A stretch of 64,000 bases of DNA, taken from assembly GCA_036557785.1 (NCBI GenBank), contig DATBGZ010000083.1, positions 1 through 64,000 of the forward strand. The letters run 5' to 3'. Made by a program: the position numbers and the translations under genes. Positions within the stretch are counted from its first letter, which is position 1, and each line of letters starts with the position of its first letter. The notes beneath the pieces were generated by a model. That model was not told the origin of the DNA and ran no database searches. It saw nothing but the letters and a program-made list of their open reading frames with translations. Shown piece after piece: positions 51,845-60,412 of this stretch. This stretch comes from DATBGZ01 sp036557785. GTDB lineage: Bacteria > Actinomycetota > Actinomycetes > Mycobacteriales > Micromonosporaceae.

Positions 51845-52580
51845 CCGGTCCGCGATCGTCACGGGTGCCAGCCGGGGGATCGGGCTCGCCATCGCCCAGG
51901 CCCTTGTGGCGCGGGGCGTCCGGGTGTGCATCACCGGGCGCAACGAGGAGCCGCTCGCGCTCGCCGCCGCTGAGCTCGGCGCGGATCGGGCGACGTTCGT
52001 CGCCGGCCGCGCCCACGACCCGGCGCATCAGGACGCGGCCATCGATGCCGTCATGCGTGCCTATGGCCGGGTCGACTACCTGGTCAACAACGTGGGTACC
52101 AATCCGGTCGCCGCGGCGGCTATCGGCACCGACCTCGAAGCGGTGCGGAAGATCTTTGATATCAATGTCTTCGCGGCGTTGGAGTGGACCAAGAAGGTGC
52201 ATCGCGCCTGGATGGGTGAGCACGGCGGAGCCATCGTCAACGTCACCTCGGTGGCGGGCATCCGACCGGCGCCGGTGATCGGCATCTACGGCATGTCGAA
52301 GGCGGCACTGAAGTACCTCACCGAGCTGCTCGCGGTGGAACTCGCTCCGACGATCCGGGTCAACGCGGTCGCGCCAGCGATCGTGAAGACCGCGTTCGCC
52401 CGGGCCCTCTACGAGAGCAACGAGGAGCAGGTCGCGGCGAACTACCCGGCCAAGCGGCTCGGCGTGCCGGCCGACGTCGCCGGCGCGGTGGCGTATCTGC
52501 TCTCGGACGAGGCGGGCTGGGTCACCGGCCAGACGCTGGTGCTCGATGGCGGCGCTACCCTCACCGGCGGCCTGATCTGA
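51837..52580 (+). CDS. Short-chain dehydrogenase/reductase
   Basis: A Rossmann-fold enzyme of 247 residues. TGASRGIG binds the cofactor, NNVG is the central-strand motif, and catalytic S (NVTSVAG) with Y-x3-K (YGMSK) is complete. The end DGGATLTGGL is common in 3-oxoacyl-reductase-like members. Substrate not known. ATG 51837 is preceded by GGGAG and overlaps the toxin stop by 8 bases. Confidence 0.93.
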   Translation: MSDRSAIVTGASRGIGLAIAQALVARGVRVCITGRNEEPLALAAAELGADRATFVAGRAHDPAHQDAAIDAVMRAYGRVDYLVNNVGTNPVAAAAIGTDLEAVRKIFDINVFAALEWTKKVHRAWMGEHGGAIVNVTSVAGIRPAPVIGIYGMSKAALKYLTELLAVELAPTIRVNAVAPAIVKTAFARALYESNEEQVAANYPAKRLGVPADVAGAVAYLLSDEAGWVTGQTLVLDGGATLTGGLI

Positions 52581-52595
52581 GCCGCCCAGTCCTAC

Positions 52596-53492
52596 TCACG
52601 GGCGGAAGGTGGCGTAGAAGGCGCGCAGGGCATCGGTGAGAGCCTTCCCGCCGAGCTCGGCGTCGGGGTTGGGCAACGCCCGCAGCACCAGGTCGACGTC
52701 GGTGACGAGCGTCGGCGGACGCGGCGGCAGCGGCACGGGCGAGACCCAGAACCGGCCCAACGTCTGGCGCAGGTCGGGGCTGGCGAGATCCGCGACCGCG
52801 CCGGCGGTGCCGATGCCGGCGACCGGCGGTGCGGGCCTGGCTGCCTTGCGGGCGCGGCCGGATCCCCCGGGCCGCCGGGTCGGCGGCGTGCCGCGAAGCG
52901 CGCGCAGGTTCGCCAGCAGCGTCGCCCGGTCTCTGCCGCGCCAGTGCAGGATCTCGAACGGGTCGGCGTCGAACGCCTCGGCGAGCAGGTAGAAGGTCGC
53001 CGCGATGTGCTTGCACGGAACGGCCGGGTCCGGGCAGGTGCAGGACATGCGCAGGTCCTGCACCCGGGTGGGGAACAGCGGTGCGCCGGCCGCCGCGAAC
53101 GCCTCCTCGATCTGCAGCGGCATCTCGCCGGCGAGCAGGCGGGCCAGGAACAGCGCCTGGGCCGCCATCGCGGCCTCGACCCGCGTCCACACCGCACTGT
53201 CGTATGTGGAGAGCCGGACCTCGACGCGGTACGGCGTTGGGCGGGAGCCCTGCACGGTCGAGTGCACTGATCCGGGCGTGATCCGCAGGCTCAGCACCTG
53301 CCCGGCCCGGGCGTACTGGCGACCACGCCCCAGCCGCCCACCGAGGCCCGTGAACGACTCGAGCACGGAGATGAACCGCTTCGACCACCACGACTCGCCG
53401 ATGACGCCGCGGGTGCTCTGCGCCCTGATCCCGCCCTCGACCCGCACGGGGCGGCCGTACTGGGAGAAGTCGGGGCGTGTGGGCCCGGTCAC
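52596..53492 (-). CDS. SWIM zinc-finger protein
   Basis: A protein of 298 residues. The SWIM motif CTCPDPAVPCKH gives C-x-C-x6-C-x-H. Arg-rich flanks and a Pro/Arg-rich linker (about 200-225) follow. SWIM domains bind DNA or proteins. GTG 53492 overlaps the stop of the SNF2 helicase (GTGA), which makes translational coupling very likely; this SNF2-SWIM pairing is widespread in actinobacteria. It converges with the SDR gene. Confidence 0.9.
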   Translation of the reverse strand: MTGPTRPDFSQYGRPVRVEGGIRAQSTRGVIGESWWSKRFISVLESFTGLGGRLGRGRQYARAGQVLSLRITPGSVHSTVQGSRPTPYRVEVRLSTYDSAVWTRVEAAMAAQALFLARLLAGEMPLQIEEAFAAAGAPLFPTRVQDLRMSCTCPDPAVPCKHIAATFYLLAEAFDADPFEILHWRGRDRATLLANLRALRGTPPTRRPGGSGRARKAARPAPPVAGIGTAGAVADLASPDLRQTLGRFWVSPVPLPPRPPTLVTDVDLVLRALPNPDAELGGKALTDALRAFYATFRP

Positions 53493-56491
53493 TCGACCAC
53501 CGCCCCGGTCTCGAGCGCGAACAGGTCGCGAAGCTCCGATGTGGACATCTGCGTGATCCAGCTCTCGCTGCTGCCGACGATCTTCGCGGCGAGACCCCGC
53601 TTGTCCCGGATCATGTCGGAGATCTTCTGCTCCACCGTGCCGGCACAGACGAACTTGCGCACCTGCACGTTGCGGGTCTGCCCGATGCGGAACGCCCGGT
53701 CGGTGGCCTGGTCCTCGACCGCGGGGTTCCACCAACGGTCGACGTGGACGACGTGGTTCGCCGCGGTGAGGGTCAGCCCCGTGCCACCGGCCTTCAGGGA
53801 GAGCACGAACAGGGGTGGCGAGGCCGGGTCGTCGTCCTGGAACCGCGAGACCATCGCGTCGCGGTCCGCCTTGGCCACGCCGCCATGCAGGAAGAGCACC
53901 TCCCGACCGAACCGTGCCGAGAGGTAGCCGCGCAGCATGCCGCCAAACTCCGCGTACTGCGTGAACAACAGGGCCTTCTCCCCGCCCGCGAGCACCTCAT
54001 CGAGGATCTCGTCGAGCCGAGCCAGCTTTCCGGACCGCCCGGCCAGGCGGGTGCCATCGCGCAGCAACTGGGCGGGGTGGTTGCAGACCTGCTTGAGCTT
54101 GGTCATGGTGGCCAGGACCAGCCCGCGCCGCTCCATGCCCTCGCTGCTTTCGATCCGGGTCATCATGTCGTCGAGCACGGCCTGGTAGAGCGAGGCCTGC
54201 TCAGCCGTGAGGTTGCAGACCACCTCCATCTCGATCTTGTCGGGGAGATCGGCGATGATGGACTTGTCGGTCTTCACCCGGCGCAACACGAACGGCCCGG
54301 TCAACCGGCGCAGGCGCTGCGCCGCCTCCTCGTCGCCGCGCCGCTCCACCGGTTCGGCGAAGCGCGTGCGGAACGTAGTTGCCGTACCGAGCAGGCCGGG
54401 GTTGGCGAACTCCATGATGGACCACAGATCGGCGAGTCGGTTCTCCACCGGCGTGCCGGTGACCGCGATCCGGTTCCGCGCCGGCAGTCCCCGCACCGCC
54501 ACCGCCTGACGGGTGGCCGCGTTCTTGATCGCCTGAGCCTCGTCGACAACCACCCGCTCCCAGGCGACGCCGGCGAGCGCCGTGGCGTCGCGAGCTGCGA
54601 GAGCGTACGTGGTGATCACGAGATCCGCCTCCGTGACCGCCCGCGCGAAGGCCTTGCCGCGCGCCCGCTCTGCACCATGATGTATGTGGATGCGTAGCTG
54701 CGGCGCGAACTTCGCCACCTCCCGCTGCCAGTTGCCGACCAGCGACATCGGGCAGACGAGCAGCGTCGGTGCACCGGCGCCATGGCGGTGCAGCAGCAGG
54801 GCCAGGATCGTGGCCGACTTGCCCAGCCCCATATCGTCGGCGAGGATCGCGCCCATCCCCAGCTGCTCCAGGAAGGCGAGCCAGGCCAGGCCGCGCTCCT
54901 GGTACGGGCGCAGCGCCCCGGTGAACCCCGACGGCGTGGGCACCGGCTCCAGGCGTCGGTCCACCTCGCCCGCGAGCAGGTCGCCGAGTGGGCCCTCGGC
55001 GGTGACGGAGACGACCGGCAACCCGCCCGGCCCCCCCGCCCGGTCCAGGCCCGCTCGCAACAGGTCGGCCACCGTGATCTGCCCGTGGGTCTGAATCGCC
55101 TTCAGCCCGGCCACGAGCCGCTTGGCATCGAGCTCGACCCACTGCCCCCGCAGCCGTACCAGCGGCGACTTCAGCGTCGTCAGCGCGCGCAGCTCGGCCT
55201 CGCTGAGCGGATCGTCGCCGAGCGAGAGCTGCCATGAGTAGTCCACGAGAGACTGCAGTCCGATGGCGCTGGCCTTCGCCACGGTCGCCGGGGCGGTGGG
55301 CGTGGAGGCGGACAGGCGCACGCCCAGCCGGGCCCGTGGCCGGCTCCACCACCCGGGCAGCAGGACGCCGAAGCCCGCCCCGGCGAGCCGCGGCGCGCCC
55401 TGCTGGAGGAACTGATGTGCACCGGTCGCGTCGAGGTCGAGGCCGGTGGGAGTGGCCGCCCGCAGCGAGTCCTCGAGGTCCGGGTAGAGCCGGCTGGCCC
55501 GCCCCAACTCCGCGAGCAGTGTCTCCTGTGGATCGTCCAGATAGGACTCCAGCGCGGCCGGGCCCGATCGCCGGCCCGACGCCGACCACGACCAGATGCG
55601 GTCCGCGTCGACGCGCAGGCTCGGCTGCTCGGTCGCCTGGAGGGAGAAGTCCAACCGCCAGCCGTCCGCGTCCTCACTTGCGGGCTCCGTGAGCCGGAAG
55701 AACGCCCGGACCCGCCCGGTCACGGCGTCGCGCTGCCACCCGGAGAGTTGCGTCGACAGGCGTGCCACCTCATCCAGCGTGGCGTCGATGTCACGTCGGG
55801 GACCGGCGAGCGCCACCACCCAGCGCGTGGCGGGTGTCGTGGTCGGCATGGTGCGCCGGCTCGCCGCGATCGCCTGGCGGGCCGCCGCGTCGACGAGGGC
55901 ATCCAGCGCGGCCGCGACCACGGCCGGCGCCTCCTGCCCGTCGGCCCGGCCGGAGGAGGGCAGCGCCAGGACGAGGGCCTGAGCCCAGGACGCGTCACTG
56001 CCCGTGAGCAGCGGGCGCCAGAGGGCATAGCCGACGCCGTCACGAATGTCGATGGTCGGCAGCAGGCGTCCCCGACTCGCGAGATCGGCCGCGAAGGCGG
56101 CGACGTCGATCAGGTGCCGGGTCGCGGCTCCGAGCACCGCGTCGCCCGAGGCGTCCAGAGTGGAGAGTCCCGCGAGGACGGCCAGCGCGTCGTCCGGGCC
56201 GTACCGCAGCGTGGGCACCCGCCACACCCGCGCCGACAGCGCGCCCCGCTGCGCCGGCGGCTCCTCGCGAACGAGCTCGGGCGAGTCGACCGGCAACCCG
56301 TCCCGGGTGGGCAGGCTCAGCTCGGCCTCGTCCGGAACGCCGGGTGGATCGGGCTTGAGCACGCTCCCCAGCGCCGCGGCCGCGAACGGGTGCACTCCCG
56401 AATCCGGGGCGCTGGGGTCGTGGCGTGGCCGGTCCGAGTCCTCGCCCCAGAGCAGGAGTGCCTCCCGCCACAGGGCGTGGATCACGATCAC
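53489..56491 (-). CDS. SNF2-family DNA/RNA helicase-like ATPase
   Basis: A protein of 1000 residues. Residues 1-480 are a poorly conserved N-terminal domain. The SNF2 motor fills about 490-1000: motif I DDMGLGKS (about 551-558), DEAQ box VVDEAQA (about 648), TGTPVENRL, and C-lobe motifs V/VI in KAGGTGLTLT and QATDRAFRIGQ. It is expected to translocate on duplex DNA and remodel protein-DNA complexes. It overlaps the SWIM gene, so the two products probably act together. Confidence 0.94.
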   Translation of the reverse strand: MIVIHALWREALLLWGEDSDRPRHDPSAPDSGVHPFAAAALGSVLKPDPPGVPDEAELSLPTRDGLPVDSPELVREEPPAQRGALSARVWRVPTLRYGPDDALAVLAGLSTLDASGDAVLGAATRHLIDVAAFAADLASRGRLLPTIDIRDGVGYALWRPLLTGSDASWAQALVLALPSSGRADGQEAPAVVAAALDALVDAAARQAIAASRRTMPTTTPATRWVVALAGPRRDIDATLDEVARLSTQLSGWQRDAVTGRVRAFFRLTEPASEDADGWRLDFSLQATEQPSLRVDADRIWSWSASGRRSGPAALESYLDDPQETLLAELGRASRLYPDLEDSLRAATPTGLDLDATGAHQFLQQGAPRLAGAGFGVLLPGWWSRPRARLGVRLSASTPTAPATVAKASAIGLQSLVDYSWQLSLGDDPLSEAELRALTTLKSPLVRLRGQWVELDAKRLVAGLKAIQTHGQITVADLLRAGLDRAGGPGGLPVVSVTAEGPLGDLLAGEVDRRLEPVPTPSGFTGALRPYQERGLAWLAFLEQLGMGAILADDMGLGKSATILALLLHRHGAGAPTLLVCPMSLVGNWQREVAKFAPQLRIHIHHGAERARGKAFARAVTEADLVITTYALAARDATALAGVAWERVVVDEAQAIKNAATRQAVAVRGLPARNRIAVTGTPVENRLADLWSIMEFANPGLLGTATTFRTRFAEPVERRGDEEAAQRLRRLTGPFVLRRVKTDKSIIADLPDKIEMEVVCNLTAEQASLYQAVLDDMMTRIESSEGMERRGLVLATMTKLKQVCNHPAQLLRDGTRLAGRSGKLARLDEILDEVLAGGEKALLFTQYAEFGGMLRGYLSARFGREVLFLHGGVAKADRDAMVSRFQDDDPASPPLFVLSLKAGGTGLTLTAANHVVHVDRWWNPAVEDQATDRAFRIGQTRNVQVRKFVCAGTVEQKISDMIRDKRGLAAKIVGSSESWITQMSTSELRDLFALETGAVVE

Positions 56492-56599
56492 GCCAGCCCT
56501 CCGCCCGCCCGTCCACGACTACCTTCCGCGCCAGCATAGGGCGGCAGGCGGACGCCTCCCGGCAGCGCCGCGGGACCGCGGGGCGATCTGCGGTCTCGA

Positions 56600-57499
56600 C
56601 TACCGCCCGTACGGCCGGTGCGCTGCCGAGCTGAGCAGGGGTGCCGGGCTCGGCCGGCGGTTCGCCCGCATGGCCGCGGCGGCGACCTCGCGGCGCGTGC
56701 GGCCGATCGTCTCGACCAACGGGCCGACGTCGACATGCGCGGTCAGTCCCCGGGTGCCGGCGATCCGCCAGACGCTCGCGAGAAGGGTGTCGGTGCCGAC
56801 CCAGGCAGCGACCGTGGTGGGCGTTCCGTCGGCGAGACGGTACCGCAGCGAGATCGGCCGCACGGGCGCGCTGGCGTCGATCGCGGACTGCATCGTGGCG
56901 GGGCGGAAGCGGCCTTCGGTCCGACCGCACCAGGTGCTGCCCTCGGGGAACACGAGGACCGTGTCGCCCCCGCGCAGGCCCGTCGCGATCTCGGCCACGG
57001 TCTGCGGGAGTCGGCGCAGCCGGCGCCGGTCGATGAACAGCGTCCCCGCCCGGGTGGCGAGGAACCCGATCACCGGCCAGCCCCGCACCTCGGACTTCGC
57101 GAGCACCCGCATCGGCTGCACCGCGAGCAGTGCCGGAATGTCCAACCAGGACAGATGGTTCGACGCCACCAGGGCCGGCCCACCACCGGAGAACGCCCAG
57201 CGCCCGCGGGACTCGGCCGAGGTGGCGCCCGTGACCGTCAGCCGGACCCCGGTCGCGGCCACCACGGCCCGAAACCACGCCCGCACGGCCCGATCCCGGC
57301 CGCCCGGGCGCAGGAACGGCACCACCACGGCCACGCCGATGCCGGCCCCGAGCACGGTGACGAGCGCCAGCACGCGCCACACCCGCACCGGCAGCGCGAC
57401 CCGTGGCAGGGTCGCGTGCCGGGGCAGGCACCCCCGTCCGCACGGCGAGGTCGGGGCGTAGCTGTTCGCCGGCCGCGTCCCGTGCACCACCTGGGTCAT
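56600..57499 (-). CDS. PlsC-type lysophospholipid (OlsA-like) acyltransferase
   Basis: A membrane acyltransferase of 299 residues. The catalytic NHLSWLD and the FPEGSTW substrate motif are present, and a hydrophobic N-terminal helix (about 40-62) anchors it. It acylates a lyso-lipid. Its ATG overlaps the stop of the OlsB-like gene (ATGA), a pairing that points to the second step of ornithine-lipid synthesis, though 1-acylglycerol-3-phosphate acylation is also possible. Confidence 0.88.
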   Translation of the reverse strand: MTQVVHGTRPANSYAPTSPCGRGCLPRHATLPRVALPVRVWRVLALVTVLGAGIGVAVVVPFLRPGGRDRAVRAWFRAVVAATGVRLTVTGATSAESRGRWAFSGGGPALVASNHLSWLDIPALLAVQPMRVLAKSEVRGWPVIGFLATRAGTLFIDRRRLRRLPQTVAEIATGLRGGDTVLVFPEGSTWCGRTEGRFRPATMQSAIDASAPVRPISLRYRLADGTPTTVAAWVGTDTLLASVWRIAGTRGLTAHVDVGPLVETIGRTRREVAAAAMRANRRPSPAPLLSSAAHRPYGR

Positions 57500-58296
57500 G
57501 ACCGCGGACCGGCCACAGGAGACGTCTCGCCGAGGAAGTGCCGCAGGTAGCGGGAGTCGATCCGGTCCAGGCTCAGCAGCACGAAGAAGTCGGCCACGTT
57601 GAAGTCCGGGTCGTGCCCGGGCTCGCCGCCGATCCAGGCCCCCAGGCGCAGGTAGCCACGCAGCAGGGGTGGCATCGCCGCGAGCTGCTCCGCGCGGTCG
57701 GCCGTGGGTGCCGCAGGCAGTGGGTAGGGCAGGCGCGGGGCGACCCGCAGGCGCGGCGGGGCGAGATGCCGCTGCTGAGCCACTGCCCATACGCACGCGG
57801 CCGTATCGCCGCCGTCGGCGAGCGGGACGGAGGCGCAGCCGGCGAGCCACCGGTACCCGTGCAGATGCAGGTACCGGGCGATGCCCGCCCACATGAGGTT
57901 GATCACGGCGCCGGTACGGTGCTCGGGGTGCACGCAGGAGCGGCCCGCCTCGACGATCGCCCCGCGCAGGTCGGCCAGGCTGGCGAGGTCGAACTCCGCG
58001 TCCGAGTACAGCCGGCCGATCTCGCGCGAGCGCTGGGGCAGGAGCATCCGGTAGGTGCCGACCACCTCGCCCGTGCTCTCGTCGCGGGTGACCAGGTGGT
58101 CGCAGTAGGCGTCGAACTCGTCGATGTCAAGGCCGGCGACGCTCGTGTGCAGGCGTGCCCCCATCTCCTCGGCGAAGACGAGGTGCCGCAGGCGTTGCGC
58201 GGCCGCGACCTCGCCCGGCGTGCCGGCGATGAGAATGCTGTAGCTGGGCGTGGCGGCCACTGCCGTGGTGGTGGCGAGGATCCGGGATTCTGCCAT
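57496..58296 (-). CDS. OlsB-like GNAT N-acyltransferase
   Basis: A GNAT-fold protein of 266 residues of the OlsB type. RLRHLVFAEEMG, FDAYCDHLVTRD and VVGTYRML are the characteristic blocks, followed by a Gly/Arg core with SCVHPEHRTG. OlsB transfers a 3-hydroxyacyl chain to the alpha-amino group of ornithine. First gene of a coupled pair with the PlsC-like protein. The chain-length domain is similar in autoinducer synthases, so the substrate remains inferred. Confidence 0.85.
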   Translation of the reverse strand: MAESRILATTTAVAATPSYSILIAGTPGEVAAAQRLRHLVFAEEMGARLHTSVAGLDIDEFDAYCDHLVTRDESTGEVVGTYRMLLPQRSREIGRLYSDAEFDLASLADLRGAIVEAGRSCVHPEHRTGAVINLMWAGIARYLHLHGYRWLAGCASVPLADGGDTAACVWAVAQQRHLAPPRLRVAPRLPYPLPAAPTADRAEQLAAMPPLLRGYLRLGAWIGGEPGHDPDFNVADFFVLLSLDRIDSRYLRHFLGETSPVAGPRS

Positions 58297-58424
58297 GGGT
58301 GCACATGTAGTGCTCCCGCGTGCCCTGTCGGTGGCGTGATTGTGGGTGTCAGGTGTCGATCATGTGAACTTGAGCCGACGACACCACACTGGGCTCACCT
58401 GACCCTCCGGTACGGTCTCGGGTT

Positions 58425-59756
58425 GTGGACGGCTTCCCTTCCGGGTTCGTGTGGGGCACGGCGACCGCGGCCTACCAGATCGAGGGTGCCGTCGCCGAGG
58501 ACGGACGGGGCCCGTCCATCTGGGATACCTTCAGCCACACCCCCGGCCGGGTCGCCGACGGCAGCACCGGCGACATCGCCTGCGACCACTACCACCGGTG
58601 GCGCGAGGATCTCGACCTCGTCGCGGGCCTCGGTACCGACGCCTACCGCCTGTCGGTGGCGTGGTCCCGCGTCCTTCCCGAAGGATCGGGCCGGGTCGAG
58701 CAGCGCGGGCTGGACTTCTACCGCCGGCTCCTCGACGGTCTGCGGCAGCGGGGCATCACGCCGTACGTCACGCTCTACCACTGGGACCTGCCACAGTCCC
58801 TTGAGGACGGTGGCGGGTGGCGGGTGCGGGATACGGCGCTGCGCTTCGCGGAGTACGCGGCCGTGGTGGCCGACGCGCTCGCACCGTTCGAGCCGACCTG
58901 GATCACGCTGAACGAGCCGTACTGCTCGGCGATCGTCGGGTATGCCCAGGGTCGGCACGCGCCGGGCGCGCACGAAGGCCATGGCGCGCTCGCCGCCGCC
59001 CACCACCTGCTGCTCGCGCACGGCCTGGCGGTCGACGTGCTGCGCCCGTACGGCTTGCCGATCGGGGTGACCTTGAACCTCTCGCCCGCCGTGGCGCTGT
59101 CCACATCGGAGGATGACCTCGCCGCCGCCCGCCGCCAGGATCTGCTGAACAACCGGCTCTTCCTGCACCCGCTGCTCGCCGGCGCGTACCCGGACGACTA
59201 CGACGACGTCTGGGGGTCGTTGACCGACCGGGCCTTCGTCCGGGACGGCGACCACGCGACGATCGCGACACCGATCGATCTATTGGGGGTGAACTACTAC
59301 TTCCGTATCCATGTGCGTGCGGGCAGCCTGCGTACCGGCGAGACCGCGTTCGACATCGGCGTGGTCACGCGGCCGCCTGAGGGTCCGGCGCGGACGATGC
59401 TCGACTGGCCCGTCGAACCGTCCGGGCTCTACGACACCTTGGTCGGGCTTCGCTCGGCGTACCCCACGCTGCCACCGATCTACATCACCGAGAACGGGTG
59501 CGCCTACCCCGACCGCGCCGGCGAGCCCGATGAGGCTCGGATCGGGTTCGTCGCCGAGCACCTCGCCGCGGTGCGCCGGGCCATGGCCGATGGCGTCGAC
59601 GTGCGCGGGTATTTCTACTGGTCGCTGTTGGACAACTTCGAGTGGGCGCGGGGCTACAACCCCCGGTTCGGCCTGGTGCACGTCGACTACGCGACCCAGG
59701 TCCGCACGCCCAAGGCCAGCTACCACTGGCTGCGGGCTCAGCTCACCGTCGGATGA
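58425..59756 (+). CDS. Glycoside hydrolase family 1 beta-glucosidase
   Basis: A (beta/alpha)8 enzyme of 443 residues. The acid/base Glu is E164 in TLNEP and the nucleophile is E356 in ITENG. GFVWGTATAAYQIEG at the start and SLLDNFEWARGY near the end are family blocks. It hydrolyses beta-linked glucosides or related sugars in the cytoplasm, as there is no signal peptide. GTG 58425 lacks a Shine-Dalgarno; TACGGT at 58411-58416 suggests leaderless initiation. Confidence 0.95.
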   Translation: MDGFPSGFVWGTATAAYQIEGAVAEDGRGPSIWDTFSHTPGRVADGSTGDIACDHYHRWREDLDLVAGLGTDAYRLSVAWSRVLPEGSGRVEQRGLDFYRRLLDGLRQRGITPYVTLYHWDLPQSLEDGGGWRVRDTALRFAEYAAVVADALAPFEPTWITLNEPYCSAIVGYAQGRHAPGAHEGHGALAAAHHLLLAHGLAVDVLRPYGLPIGVTLNLSPAVALSTSEDDLAAARRQDLLNNRLFLHPLLAGAYPDDYDDVWGSLTDRAFVRDGDHATIATPIDLLGVNYYFRIHVRAGSLRTGETAFDIGVVTRPPEGPARTMLDWPVEPSGLYDTLVGLRSAYPTLPPIYITENGCAYPDRAGEPDEARIGFVAEHLAAVRRAMADGVDVRGYFYWSLLDNFEWARGYNPRFGLVHVDYATQVRTPKASYHWLRAQLTVG

Positions 59757-59892
59757 TCCGCGGCCAGCCGCCACGTCCACGCCACGTACGCGCCGGGCGC
59801 CTGCCACTGTGGCGATGGGGTACATTGTCGCACTGGTGCGCCGGGAAGTCTGGTCGGCAGGTAAGTCTGGTGTTGTCGACCGGAGGTTGGGG

Positions 59893-60339
59893 ATGCGCGC
59901 ACGCGATCTCGTCACTGTCTGCCGGGCCGTCCGGCTCGATACGCCCGCACTGGACGCGGCACGGCTGCTCGCCCGGGACGAGCTGCCGGGCCTCGTTGTG
60001 GTGGACGACCACGGCGTCCCACGGACCGTCCTCGCCGGGACCCAGGTGCTGCGTCTGGCGGTTCCCGGCTACATCCAGGACGATCCGACGCTCGCCCGCG
60101 TCGTTGACGAGGCGAGCGCCGACGTGTTCCTGCGCGAGCTCGGTGATCGCACCGTCGCGCAATGCCTGCCTGACCGACCGCATGAGCTCGCGGTCGTGTC
60201 CCCCGACGCGACAGCGCTGGAGGTCGCGGCGCTCATGGCCAGCAGCCGGACACCCCTGGTTGCGGTGGTCGATCCGGAGCGGGGCCTGGTCGGGGCGGTC
60301 ACCCTTGCCACCCTGATGAGCCGGATCGTGCCGACGTGA
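59893..60339 (+). CDS. Two-CBS-domain protein
   Basis: A protein of 148 residues with two CBS motifs (about 1-65 and 78-148). Its second half carries VVSPDATALEVAALMASSRTPLVAVVD, as expected for a nucleotide-sensing Bateman pair. It probably senses adenosine nucleotides for the adjacent ArsB/NhaD-type transporter. GGAGG just before ATG 59893 is a strong ribosome site, so I reject the earlier ATG at 59815. It is 73 bp upstream of the transporter gene. Confidence 0.85.
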   Translation: MRARDLVTVCRAVRLDTPALDAARLLARDELPGLVVVDDHGVPRTVLAGTQVLRLAVPGYIQDDPTLARVVDEASADVFLRELGDRTVAQCLPDRPHELAVVSPDATALEVAALMASSRTPLVAVVDPERGLVGAVTLATLMSRIVPT

Positions 60340-60412
60340 GCGGGCGTCAGCGGGTCAGCCGTCCGGCTCAGCGCGGTCGTGTCGCAGGCCCGGCTGCGTT
60401 ACGAGGACGCTC

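Noticed and set aside
59815..59892. Earlier ATG start for the CBS protein.
   Set aside because: ATG 59893 has GGAGG at ideal spacing and begins the CBS fold; the upstream residues show no family match.
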